Shown here one piece after another: positions 8,603 to 16,607 of a DNA stretch of 64,000 nt. The number at the start of each line of letters is the position of its first letter. Position 1 is the stretch's first letter. The position numbers and the translations under genes are program-made. The notes below the pieces were generated by a model. It saw nothing but the letters and a program-made list of their open reading frames with translations. It was not told the origin of the DNA and made no database searches. The stretch is from contig NZ_CATNLY010000052.1 of NCBI RefSeq assembly GCF_950100655.1, positions 124,001 to 188,000 on the forward strand, read 5' to 3'. This DNA is from Pleomorphomonas sp. T1.2MG-36. Lineage in GTDB: Bacteria; Pseudomonadota; Alphaproteobacteria; Rhizobiales; Pleomorphomonadaceae.

Positions 8603-9604
8603 CTATCGCATCATGTGCACGGCCAGATCGAGGCAGCGGCAGGAGTAGCCCCACTCGTTGTCGTACCAGGCGATCAGCTTGGTCAGGCCCTCGGAGGTCT
8701 GCATGCCGGCCTTGGCGTCGAAGATGGAGCTGTGGGGGTTGCCCCTGAGGTCGGTGGAGACGACGGCGTCGTCGCAATATTCGAGGACGCCGCGATAGGC
8801 GCCGGCCGAGGCTTCGCGGATGGCCTCGCAGATCTCGGCGTAGGAGACCTTGGTGCGCAGGCGGCAGGTGAGGTCGACCATCGACACGTCGGCCACCGGC
8901 ACGCGCACCGCCATGCCGTTGATGCGGCCGTTCAGCGTGGGAATGACCTTGCCGACCATGCGCGCCGCGCCGGTGGTGGCGGGGATGATGTTGTTGAGGA
9001 TGCCGCGCCCGAAGCGCCAGTCCTTGCGCGCCACGCCGTCGACCGGGTTCTGGCTGGCGGTGACCGCGTGGACGGTCAGCATCAGCGCCTCTTCGAGGCC
9101 GTAGAGGTCGTCCATCAGCTTGGCGAGCGGCGCCACGCAGTTGGTGGTGCAGGAGGCGTTGGAGACGATGGTCTCGCCGGCATAGGCGTCGGCGTTGACG
9201 CCCATGACGAACACCGGCGTCTTGTCGGTGGGCGGGCCCGATATCACCACCTTCTTGGCGCCGGCCTTGATGTGTCCCTCGGTGCTGTCGAGGGTGAGGA
9301 AGCGGCCGGTCGATTCGATCACCAGATCGACGCCGGCATCGGCCCAGGCGATCGCGGCGGGGTCCTTCTCCTCGAAGGCGGCAATCTTCCGGCCGTCGAC
9401 GATGAGGGCGCCGGCCGCCGTTTCAACCGTGCCGGGGAAGGCGCCGTGCACGCTGTCGTATTTCAGGAGATAGGCGAGGTGGTCGATGGGCAGGAGATCG
9501 TTCACCGCCACCACCTCGATGTCGTCGCGCGTCCGCGCGGCGCGGAACACCATGCGGCCGATGCGGCCGAAGCCATTGATGCCGATGCGAATTTTGTCAG
9601 CCAT
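8603..9604 (-). CDS. gap: Glyceraldehyde-3-phosphate dehydrogenase, type I
   Basis: Catalyses the NAD-dependent oxidative phosphorylation of glyceraldehyde 3-phosphate in glycolysis. The 333-residue protein has the Rossmann start RIGINGFGRIGR, the active-site SNASCTTNC with the catalytic Cys at about residue 152, the matching His at about 179 (TVHAVTASQ) and the C-terminal WYDNEWGYS. The ATG at 9604 has GGAG 6 bases upstream; an in-frame ATG at 9628 is less likely. It is monocistronic and divergent from a TetR gene across an 84-bp gap. It is unlinked to pgk or tkt genes here. Confidence 0.95.
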   Translation of the reverse strand: MADKIRIGINGFGRIGRMVFRAARTRDDIEVVAVNDLLPIDHLAYLLKYDSVHGAFPGTVETAAGALIVDGRKIAAFEEKDPAAIAWADAGVDLVIESTGRFLTLDSTEGHIKAGAKKVVISGPPTDKTPVFVMGVNADAYAGETIVSNASCTTNCVAPLAKLMDDLYGLEEALMLTVHAVTASQNPVDGVARKDWRFGRGILNNIIPATTGAARMVGKVIPTLNGRINGMAVRVPVADVSMVDLTCRLRTKVSYAEICEAIREASAGAYRGVLEYCDDAVVSTDLRGNPHSSIFDAKAGMQTSEGLTKLIAWYDNEWGYSCRCLDLAVHMMR

Positions 9605-9688
9605 GTCACTCTCCATTTTTCCTCTCACAATTTCATACTAGGTCGCATAAAATGGAGCGTCGATTAATTTTTTGCGAAGCGGTACAAA

Positions 9689-10336
9689 ATGACAGCTAAA
9701 CCCAGCCGTGGCCGGCCCCGCGCCTATGACCCCGAGGAGGCGCTGACCGCCGCCCTCGGCGAGTTCCACCGGCGCGGCTACACCGCCACATCGCTCGACC
9801 ACCTGTCGGACGCGACCGGGATGGCGCGGCCGAGCCTCTATGCCGCCTTCGGCAACAAGTTCGAGATCTACCGCAGCGCCGTCCGGCAATATTCCGAGCA
9901 GTCGGCCGCGCGGCGGCGGCATGCCCTGTTCGAGGAGCCGTCGCTCTCAAAGGGCCTCGACGACTATTTCCGGGCGATCATCGACGCCTATTTCTCGCGC
10001 GAGGGCGAACCGCTCGGCTGCCCGGTGCTCAGCGTCATCTCCGGCGAGGCGGCCGCCGATCCGGTGATCGGAGCGGAACTGGCGGCCTCCGTCGGCAAGA
10101 CGGATGCCTTGTTTCTCAAGCGGATGACCATGGCGGCGGAGGCCGGCGAGATCGCGGCCGGGGCCGACGTGCACGGCCTTGCGACGATGCTGGCGGCCCT
10201 TCAGCACAGCCTGGCTCTCAGGGCGCGGGCCGGAACGCCGCGCCCCAACCTCCAGTCGATCGCCGGGGCGCAGATCGCGCTGGTGCTCAAGGCGGCGGGC
10301 CACACGGGCGGGGAGGCGATGAGACGGGGTACGTGA
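9689..10336 (+). CDS. TetR-family transcriptional regulator
   Basis: A 215-residue regulator. The N-terminal helix-turn-helix (GRPRAYDPEEALTAALGEFHRRGY, then SLDHLSDATGMARPSLYAAFGNKFEIY) and the GCPVLSVISGEAAADP segment resemble the TetR subgroup that senses small electrophiles or aldehydes. It is divergent from gap; control of gap or self-control is possible, but I see no clear palindrome in the 84-bp gap. Effector unknown. Confidence 0.88.
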   Translation: MTAKPSRGRPRAYDPEEALTAALGEFHRRGYTATSLDHLSDATGMARPSLYAAFGNKFEIYRSAVRQYSEQSAARRRHALFEEPSLSKGLDDYFRAIIDAYFSREGEPLGCPVLSVISGEAAADPVIGAELAASVGKTDALFLKRMTMAAEAGEIAAGADVHGLATMLAALQHSLALRARAGTPRPNLQSIAGAQIALVLKAAGHTGGEAMRRGT

Positions 10337-10539
10337 AATAAATGACCTCTCGCCTCATGTTAAGATTTCGTTTACCATCTTTTGCGACCGTTAACCGTCT
10401 CGGGCCGATGCAAGGCGCGCCGTTATCGGTCCGAGGTCCTCGGCTGGCGAGGGAGCCCACTCAAATGGCTCCTCGTGCCCGGACCCTTTCCCTTCGGGGA
10501 CCTTCCCTCTCGTTCTGACACCGGAGCCAGGAGGCTCAT

Positions 10540-10923
10540 ATGGCCTACGCCGTTGCGCTCATTCATGAAGAAGACAACCGCAGTTTTGGCGTGTCTTTCC
10601 CTGATTTCCCCGATTGCCACTCGGCGGCCACCAACCTCAACGACGCGATCGCCCGGGCCGCCGTGGCGCTGGCCGCCCACGTCAAGAACCTCGACGAGCA
10701 GAAGATGCCGATCCTGCGCACGCTCGACGATATCCGCCGCACCCAGGAGCTGAACGAGGCGATCATCGCCGCCGTGCCGGTGGACATGCCGGGCAAGTCG
10801 GTGCCGGTGCAGCTCAGCCTCAACGAGCACCTTCTGGCCGCGCTGGATCGCGCCGCCAGGGCGAGCGGCGTCACCCGCTCGGAGAAGATCGCCGAGGCCA
10901 TCCGCGCCAGTCTTAAGGTTTGA
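10540..10923 (+). CDS. hicB: HicB-family antitoxin (orphan)
   Basis: A 127-residue HicB-like protein. The N-terminal partial RNase-H fold includes GVSFPDFPDCHSAATNLNDAIARA, and the C-terminus (residues about 88-125, SVPVQLSLNEHLLAALDRAARASGVTRSEKIAEAIR in two segments) is a ribbon-helix-helix DNA-binding domain. HicB normally neutralises the HicA mRNA interferase. No HicA-sized gene lies in the 203 bases upstream or the 119 bases downstream, so the antitoxin is solitary here. An AGGAGG stands 6 bases before the ATG. A short family-1 repeat begins 12 bases after the stop. Confidence 0.85.
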   Translation: MAYAVALIHEEDNRSFGVSFPDFPDCHSAATNLNDAIARAAVALAAHVKNLDEQKMPILRTLDDIRRTQELNEAIIAAVPVDMPGKSVPVQLSLNEHLLAALDRAARASGVTRSEKIAEAIRASLKV

Positions 10924-10935
10924 TCGCCCGACCCG

Positions 10936-10982
10936 ATACTCTACTGGGGGCGGGCGTTTTCTGCCGCACCCCAGCGAGTTTT
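10936..10982 (+). repeat. Palindromic repeat family 1, copy C (short form)
   Basis: Only the two inverted ends of the family remain (left end 10938-10957, right end 10961-10982) joined by TTTT, giving a roughly 47-base hairpin. It sits 12 bases after the hicB stop in the same orientation as copies A and B. Confidence 0.75.
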
Positions 10983-11042
10983 GAGCCAGGCGCTAAGCGC
11001 CCCTATATCCCGTCATCGACGCCCCCTCAGGAGGCCACGACC

Positions 11043-11336
11043 ATGCCACGCGATATGTCGCTGCACCCCGGCATCGTCCTCAGCGAAGAGTTCCTCAGGC
11101 CGATGGGGATCTCGGTCCAGGCTCTGGCCGAGGCGATCGGCGTCTCCAGCAGCCTGATGGGCGAGATCTGCAACGGCCGGCAGGCAATGTCGGCCAGCAT
11201 CGCCCTCCGGCTCGGCCGCTACCTTGCCTTCGATCCGCAGTGGTTCATGACCATGCAGTCGAAATACGATCTCTCGGCCGCCGCCGAGGACATGGCCGAG
11301 GCGCTCCAACTCATCCGGCCCTGCGAGGCCGCTTGA
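11043..11336 (+). CDS. HigA-family antitoxin, XRE helix-turn-helix (orphan)
   Basis: A 97-residue protein of the HigA addiction-module antidote family: LHPGIVLSEEFLRPMGIS, then the helix-turn-helix AEAIGVSSSLMGEICNGRQAMSASIALRLGRYLAFDPQWFMTMQ in consecutive segments. No HigB toxin gene is next to it; only 119 bases separate it from hicB. The ATG at 11043 follows AGGAGG by 9 bases. It may act as a plain regulator or be the remnant of a toxin-antitoxin pair. Confidence 0.82.
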   Translation: MPRDMSLHPGIVLSEEFLRPMGISVQALAEAIGVSSSLMGEICNGRQAMSASIALRLGRYLAFDPQWFMTMQSKYDLSAAAEDMAEALQLIRPCEAA

Positions 11337-11346
11337 TCTACATTTC

Positions 11347-11472
11347 TTCCGCTTGAGCCGGACAGGTCCGGCTCAAGCGGGTTTCGGCCTGACCGGCCGG
11401 CGCCCGGTCGGGCGCTTCCGCTTCTGCCGGATTTCGCGGGAGCGTCGAAACCCGACCGAAGCGGTATAAGGC
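11347..11472 (+). repeat. Palindromic repeat family 3, copy 1
   Basis: It begins with a perfect 15-bp hairpin with a 2-base loop (CCGCTTGAGCCGGAC at 11349-11363 and its complement at 11366-11380), followed by a conserved tail with a second palindrome (GACCGG / CCGGTC, 11391-11409). The whole roughly 125-base unit recurs inverted at 52664-52788 and partly at 44148-44214. It starts 10 bases after the higA stop and may also act as its terminator. Confidence 0.78.
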
Positions 11473-11582
11473 AACCGGCCTGCCCATGCCGTGGCGAAGC
11501 CGGTTGCCAAATCACAGCGGGATGCGCTAGCGCGTCCGTCACGGGCGCCGGCTGGCGCCCGGCCTGACGAAAGGCTTGTTCG

Positions 11583-12611
11583 GTGAATTTGCGTTCGGTC
11601 GCGTTTGTTCTTCTCACCACGGCGGCCCTCTCGGGCTGCGCCCTGTTCGGCGACGACCTCAAGCGGTCGGAACGGCCGATCCCCGGCAAGCTGCTGTCGG
11701 AGATGAACGCCAAGGGGCTCGGCGCCGCCGCGCCCATCCTGATCCGCGTGTTCAAGCAGGAGAGCGAGCTCGAGCTGTGGAAGATGGACCGCACCGGCCG
11801 CTATGCCTTGCTGAAGACCTATCCGATCTGCCGCTGGTCGGGAAAGCTGGGGCCGAAGACGACGGAAGGCGACCGCCAGACGCCGGAGGGCTTCTACGCC
11901 GTCGCCCGGTCGCAGATGAACCCGGACAGCCGCTACTACCTGTCCTTCAACCTCGGCTTCCCCAACCGGCTGGAGGCGGCGCTCGGCTATGAGGGCTCGG
12001 CGCTGATGATCCACGGCGCCTGCTCGTCGCGCGGCTGCTACGCGGTGACCGACAACGCCGCCTTCGAGATCTACGCCGTGGCGCGCGAAGCCTTCCGGGG
12101 CGGCCAGCCGGCCTTCCAGGTGGAGGCGCTGCCCTTCCGCATGACGCCGGCCAACCTGGCGCTCCACCGCAACAACCCCAACATGCCCTTCTGGCGCAAC
12201 CTCAAGGAAGGCAGCGACGCCTTCGAGCTGACGCGCAAGGCGCCCCAGGTCGGCTATTGCGGCGGCCGCTACGTGTTCAACGCCAGCAACATCGACGCCT
12301 CCGTCGATCCGCTTCAGCCCTGTCCGCCGCTTCAGACGGACGCGACGCTCACCGCCGCCGTCGCCGCCAAGGCGGCCAAGGACGACGCGGCGGCCGCCGC
12401 CATCGCCGCCGCCAACCCGGCCATGCCGGCCATGAGCTATGTCGACGGTGGCATGCACCCGGCCTTCCGCGCCATCCTGCAGGACAAGGGCGCTTCGCGG
12501 CTTTCCAAGATGACCTCGGAAAAGACCCCGGTCAGCCAGCCCGACGCGGCGCTGGCCGACCCCTACACCCCCGACCTGCCGGCGCGGCTCGTGGGCAGCG
12601 GCAACAGTTGA
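11583..12611 (+). CDS. YafK-like L,D-transpeptidase lipoprotein
   Basis: A 342-residue envelope protein that would form or cleave L,D links in peptidoglycan or lipoprotein attachments. It has a lipoprotein signal with lipobox LSGC (Cys about 19) and a YkuD-type catalytic domain at about residues 50-220. The active site reads HGACSSRGCYAVTD, with His, Ser and the catalytic Cys in family order. The Ala/Lys-rich C-terminal 100 residues look unstructured. The start is GTG at 11583 with a weak AAAGG about 10 bases upstream. Probably monocistronic. Members of this family include the muropeptide-releasing DpaA/YafK, so hydrolase activity is also possible. Confidence 0.87.
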   Translation: MNLRSVAFVLLTTAALSGCALFGDDLKRSERPIPGKLLSEMNAKGLGAAAPILIRVFKQESELELWKMDRTGRYALLKTYPICRWSGKLGPKTTEGDRQTPEGFYAVARSQMNPDSRYYLSFNLGFPNRLEAALGYEGSALMIHGACSSRGCYAVTDNAAFEIYAVAREAFRGGQPAFQVEALPFRMTPANLALHRNNPNMPFWRNLKEGSDAFELTRKAPQVGYCGGRYVFNASNIDASVDPLQPCPPLQTDATLTAAVAAKAAKDDAAAAAIAAANPAMPAMSYVDGGMHPAFRAILQDKGASRLSKMTSEKTPVSQPDAALADPYTPDLPARLVGSGNS

Positions 12612-12643
12612 GAGGCGCCCCGCCGCCCCCTCAAAAAAGGGTC

Positions 12644-12674
12644 TTGCTCCTCTAGTGGCTAGAGGTTGTAGCAC
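12644..12674 (+). promoter_or_regulatory. MerR-type (CadR/ZntR-like) promoter and operator
   Basis: The -35 TTGCTC (12644-12649) and -10 TAGCAC (12669-12674) are separated by 19 bases, the over-long spacer diagnostic of MerR-family activation. Within it is a perfect palindrome CCTCTAG-TGG-CTAGAGG (12649-12665), close to the operators of Zn/Cd/Pb-sensing family members. It drives the downstream metal ATPase. No MerR gene of this type is adjacent. Confidence 0.85.
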
Positions 12675-12701
12675 TCCGATAATCGGAATCGGAGTGATGT
12701 C

Positions 12702-15083
12702 ATGACTGAGGCAACGCAGCAGGACCGTTACCGCGTCGGCGGTATGGATTGCGCCTCCTGCGCGCAGAAGATCGATACGGCGGTGCGCCGCCTGCCGGGC
12801 GTCGAGGACGTTTCGGTGTCGGTGACGGCCGGCACGATGACCGTGCGCCACAACGGCGACGAAACTCTGGCGCCGGCCATCACCAAGCGCGTCACCAGCC
12901 TGGGCTATCAGATCAGCCCGCTGGCGCCCGCCGCTTCCAAGCCCGCCTCCGGGGGCGAAGCGGAAGAGAAGGCCTGCGGCTGCTGCCACCACGACCATGA
13001 TCATGAGGGGCACGACCACAGCGACCATGATCATGACCACGCGGGGCACGACCATGCGGGACACGACCACGCGGAGCACGACCACGCGGGACATGATCAC
13101 GACCATTCGGGGCATGACCACGCAGCCCACGACCACAAGGCTCAGGCCCACAAGGGCCACGCCCACGATGCCGCCGATGAGGTGCCGGGCCTGCATGGGC
13201 ACGACCATGGCCCGATGACCGGCCCATGGTGGAAATCGGCCAAGGGGCGGCTCACCATCATGGCCGGTCTCGCGGTGGCCGTGGCCTGGGGCCTCGGGCA
13301 TCTCTTCCCCGCCTATGAAACCTGGATCTTCGCGGTGGCGATGCTGGTCGGGCTGGTGCCGATCGCCCGCCGCGCCGTCATGGCCGCGCTGGTCGGCACG
13401 CCCTTCTCCATCGAGATGCTGATGACCATCGCCGCCGTCGGCGCGGTGATCATCGGCGCCAGCGAGGAGGCGGCGGCCGTCGTCTTCCTGTTCCTGATCG
13501 GCGAACTGTTGGAAGGCGTGGCGGCTGGCCGCGCCAGGGCGAGCATCCAGTCGCTCGCCAGTCTCGTGCCGAAGACGGCGCTCGTCGAAGAGGGCGGCAA
13601 GACGCGCGAGGTGCCGGCCGAGAGCCTTGCGGTTGGCGCCGTCATCCTGGTCCGCCCCGGCGACCGCATTCCCGCCGACGGCACTATTCTCTCCGGCGAA
13701 AGCTCGGTCGACGAGGCGCCGGTGACCGGCGAGAGCACGCCGGTGCGCAAGGGCGTCGATGCCACCGTCTACGCCGGCACGGTGAACGGCGAGGCGGCGC
13801 TGCGCGTCAAGGTGACGGCGGCGGCGGCCGACAACACCATCGCCCGGGTGGTCAAGCTGGTGGAGGAGGCGCAGGAATCCAAGGCGCCGACCGAGCGCTT
13901 CATCGATCGCTTCTCGCGCTACTACACGCCCGGCGTCGTCGCCGTCGGCGCGCTGGTCGCCATCGTGCCGCCGCTGCTCATGGGCGGCGCCTGGGGCGAA
14001 TGGATCTACAAGGGCCTCGCCATCCTGTTGATCGGCTGCCCCTGCGCGCTGGTCATCTCGACGCCGGCCGCCATCGCCGCGTCGCTGTCGTCGGGCGCCC
14101 GGCGCGGGTTGCTCTTGAAGGGCGGCGCCGTGCTGGAGACCATCGGCAAGGTGACGGCCGTGGCGCTCGACAAGACGGGCACGCTGACCGAGGGCAAGCC
14201 GGTGGTGACCGACGTCGTCGCCTACGGCCGGCCGGAGGCCGAGGTGGTGCGCCTCGCCGCCGCGCTGGAGACCGGCTCCAGCCATCCGCTGGCCAAGGCG
14301 ATCCTCGACCGCGCCGCCAAGGATGGTACCGACGTGCCGCCGGCCGACGACGCCAAGGCGCTGGGCGGCAAGGGCGTGACCGGCGTGGTCGAAGGCGCCG
14401 AGATCCTGCTGGCCTCGCCCAAGGCGGCGGCCGAGCGCGTTCCCCTTAGCGACGAGCAGTCGAGGCGCATCTCCGCCTTCAACGACGAGGGCAAGACCGT
14501 GTCGGTGCTGGTGACGGGCAACGCGGTGGCCGGCATCCTCGCCATGCGCGACGAGCCGCGCGCCGACGCGGCGGCCGGCCTGAAGGCGCTGACCGACGCC
14601 GGCATCCGCACGGTGATGCTGACCGGCGACAACCGGCGTACCGCCGAGGCGATCGGCCGGCAGTTGGGCATCGAGGTTCGCGCCGAGCTGCTGCCCGAGG
14701 ACAAGCAGCGCATCGTCGGCGAGCTGAAGGCACAGGGCCTCAAGGTTGCCAAGGTGGGCGACGGCATCAACGACGCCCCGGCGCTCGCCGCCGCCGACGT
14801 CGGCATCGCCATGGGCGGCGGCACCGACGTGGCGCTGGAAACGGCCGACGCCGCCAGCCTGCACGGCCGCGTCGGCGACATCGCCGAGATGATCGCCCTC
14901 TCCAAGCGCACCATGTCGAACATCGGCCAGAACATCACCATCGCCATCGGCCTCAAGGCGGTGTTCCTGGTCACCACCATCCTCGGCATCACCGGCCTCT
15001 GGCCGGCCATCCTGGCCGACACCGGCGCCACCGTGCTGGTAACCATGAACGCGCTGAGGCTGCTGGCGCCGACAAAGGGGTAA
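12702..15083 (+). CDS. zntA: Zn/Cd/Pb-exporting P1B-type ATPase
   Basis: A 793-residue inner-membrane pump that exports divalent soft metals at the cost of ATP. The order is: heavy-metal-associated domain with GMDCASC (residues 14-20); a His/Asp-rich stretch (about 96-169) made of HDH-type repeats, following a CGCC; membrane helices; phosphatase TGES; CPC in helix 6 (about 445); phosphorylation [10 protein letters not shown] (about 489); [10 protein letters not shown] (about 685). The long His-rich segment favours Zn over Cu. GGAG precedes the ATG by 7 bases. Control by a Zn/Cd MerR protein is indicated by the promoter at 12644-12674. It ends 4 bases from the convergent rhodanese gene. Confidence 0.93.
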   Translation: MTEATQQDRYRVGGMDCASCAQKIDTAVRRLPGVEDVSVSVTAGTMTVRHNGDETLAPAITKRVTSLGYQISPLAPAASKPASGGEAEEKACGCCHHDHDHEGHDHSDHDHDHAGHDHAGHDHAEHDHAGHDHDHSGHDHAAHDHKAQAHKGHAHDAADEVPGLHGHDHGPMTGPWWKSAKGRLTIMAGLAVAVAWGLGHLFPAYETWIFAVAMLVGLVPIARRAVMAALVGTPFSIEMLMTIAAVGAVIIGASEEAAAVVFLFLIGELLEGVAAGRARASIQSLASLVPKTALVEEGGKTREVPAESLAVGAVILVRPGDRIPADGTILSGESSVDEAPVTGESTPVRKGVDATVYAGTVNGEAALRVKVTAAAADNTIARVVKLVEEAQESKAPTERFIDRFSRYYTPGVVAVGALVAIVPPLLMGGAWGEWIYKGLAILLIGCPCALVISTPAAIAASLSSGARRGLLLKGGAVLETIGKVTAVALDKTGTLTEGKPVVTDVVAYGRPEAEVVRLAAALETGSSHPLAKAILDRAAKDGTDVPPADDAKALGGKGVTGVVEGAEILLASPKAAAERVPLSDEQSRRISAFNDEGKTVSVLVTGNAVAGILAMRDEPRADAAAGLKALTDAGIRTVMLTGDNRRTAEAIGRQLGIEVRAELLPEDKQRIVGELKAQGLKVAKVGDGINDAPALAAADVGIAMGGGTDVALETADAASLHGRVGDIAEMIALSKRTMSNIGQNITIAIGLKAVFLVTTILGITGLWPAILADTGATVLVTMNALRLLAPTKG

Positions 15084-15087
15084 ACCG

Positions 15088-15486
15088 TCAGGCGTCGCCG
15101 ACGGCCAGCTCGAAGCCTTCGTCGATCCAGCCGGTGAGGCCGCCGGCCATGATCTTGACGGGACGGCCGAGGTCGGCGAGGCGGAGGGCGCCGCGGGCGG
15201 CGCCGTTGCAATGCGGGCCGGCGCAATAGGTGACGAACAGCGTCTCCTCCGGCCACTCCGCCAGCTTGGAGCGGATGATCTTGCCGTGCGGCAGGTTGAT
15301 GGCGCCGGGCACGTGCCCCTTGGCGTAGAGGGCAGGGCCGCGCACGTCCAGGAGCACGAAGTCGGCGCCTTTGGCGAGGGCGTCGTGCACGTCGTAGCAG
15401 TCGGTCTCGAAGGTGAATTCGGCGGCGAAGTGCTCGCGGGCGACGTCGCTCGGCGCGGCGGGGATGGCGGTGACCGCTGATGTCAT
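15088..15486 (-). CDS. Single-domain rhodanese-like sulfurtransferase
   Basis: A 132-residue cytoplasmic rhodanese-fold protein that would carry sulfur on a Cys persulfide. The fold markers are FVLLDVRGPALYAKGHVPGAINLPHGKI in two segments and the active-site loop YCAGPHCNGA with its Cys. It is divergent from the FtrA-type regulator across about 65 bases, a gene pairing seen in many Proteobacteria, so regulation of this gene by FtrA is likely (inference). The ATG at 15486 has GGAG 7 bases upstream. The gene overlaps none and converges on zntA. Confidence 0.88.
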   Translation of the reverse strand: MTSAVTAIPAAPSDVAREHFAAEFTFETDCYDVHDALAKGADFVLLDVRGPALYAKGHVPGAINLPHGKIIRSKLAEWPEETLFVTYCAGPHCNGAARGALRLADLGRPVKIMAGGLTGWIDEGFELAVGDA

Positions 15487-15551
15487 CGGGCTCTCCATTG
15501 GGTTGGCAGGGAGATCGTGCCGGCGAAGCGCCGGGCTTGCAATTGGCGCGG

Positions 15552-16586
15552 ATGACAATGTACGTAAAGATCATGCCAAACGCTGCCACCCGCATTTCAC
15601 CCCAGGGACCGCTTGCCGTCGCGCTGCTCTACGACGGGCTCTGTACCTTCGAGTTCGGCATCGTCTCCGAGGTGTTCGGCCTCTATAGGCCGGAGATGGG
15701 GCCGGGCTGGTATCGCTTCCTGAGCGCGGCCATCGAGCCCGGTCCGCTCCGGGCGCATGGCGGCTTCACCATCATGCCCGACGAGGGGCCGGAGGCGATC
15801 GACGCGGCCGACATCATCGTCGTGCCCGGCTGGAAGGGTGCCGACGTGCCGGTGCCGGAGGCGCTGTGCGCGCGGCTCAGGGCGGCGCATGGGCGCGGCG
15901 CGCGGCTCGTCTCGATCTGTTCGGGCGCCTTCGTGCTGGCGGCGACCGGCCTTCTCGACGGCGGCACCGTTTCCACCCACTGGCGCTATGCGGAGGCGTT
16001 GCAGCGGCGCTTTCCGTCGGTGACGGTCGATGCCGCCTCGCTCTATCGCGAGCATGACGGCGTGTTCACCTCGGCCGGCAGCGCGGCGGGCATCGACCTG
16101 TTGATCGAGATCGTGCGGCGGGATTTCGGAGCGGAGGCCGCCAACTCGGTGGCGCGGCGGCTGGTGGTACCGGCCCATCGCTCCGGCGGGCAGGCGCAGT
16201 TTCTCGAGCGGCCGGTGCCGGCCCGCCCCACCGGCGAGGTGGCGCCGCTGCTCGACCGGATGCGCGAGACGCTCGGCCGCGACTGGACCACCGAGGCGAT
16301 GGCCGAGGCGTGCCGGATGAGCCTTCGCACCTTCCTGCGCCGCTTCCAGGAAGCCACCGGCGCCAGCCCCGGCGACTGGCTGATCTCCGAGCGCGTCGAG
16401 GCGGCCAAGGGGCTTCTATCCTCCGACGATCTCGCCATCGAGGGGGTGGCCGCCGCCGTCGGCTTCGGCAGCGCCCATGCGCTCCGCCACCATTTCCGCA
16501 AGAAGGTGGGCCTGACGCCGACGGAGTACCGTTCGCGCTTCATCAAGGTGGAGCAAAGGTTGGGCGCGGCACTCCAGCCGGCATGA
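15552..16586 (+). CDS. ftrA: FtrA-type AraC-family regulator (GlxA-like)
   Basis: A two-domain activator of about 344 residues. The N-terminal DJ-1/PfpI-like amidotransferase fold (LAVALLYDGLCTFEFGIVSEVFG to about residue 190) contains the elbow SICSGAFVLAATGLLDGG, and the C-terminal AraC domain (about 225-335) has two helix-turn-helices ending in GFGSAHALRHHFRKKVGLTPTEYR (two segments). It is divergent from the rhodanese gene. The start is uncertain between ATGs at 15552, 15558 and 15573, none with a strong ribosome site. Confidence 0.88.
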   Translation: MTMYVKIMPNAATRISPQGPLAVALLYDGLCTFEFGIVSEVFGLYRPEMGPGWYRFLSAAIEPGPLRAHGGFTIMPDEGPEAIDAADIIVVPGWKGADVPVPEALCARLRAAHGRGARLVSICSGAFVLAATGLLDGGTVSTHWRYAEALQRRFPSVTVDAASLYREHDGVFTSAGSAAGIDLLIEIVRRDFGAEAANSVARRLVVPAHRSGGQAQFLERPVPARPTGEVAPLLDRMRETLGRDWTTEAMAEACRMSLRTFLRRFQEATGASPGDWLISERVEAAKGLLSSDDLAIEGVAAAVGFGSAHALRHHFRKKVGLTPTEYRSRFIKVEQRLGAALQPA

Positions 16587-16607
16587 CGGCTGGAGCGTTG
16601 CTTCCGC

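Noticed and set aside
13000..13160. Tandem short repeats that could suggest a CRISPR or VNTR locus
   Set aside because: They are in-frame codons for the His/Asp-rich linker of zntA, without spacers.
11373..14864. Minus-strand frame of 1163 codons opposite the transpeptidase and zntA
   Set aside because: Antisense shadow of two firmly identified genes.
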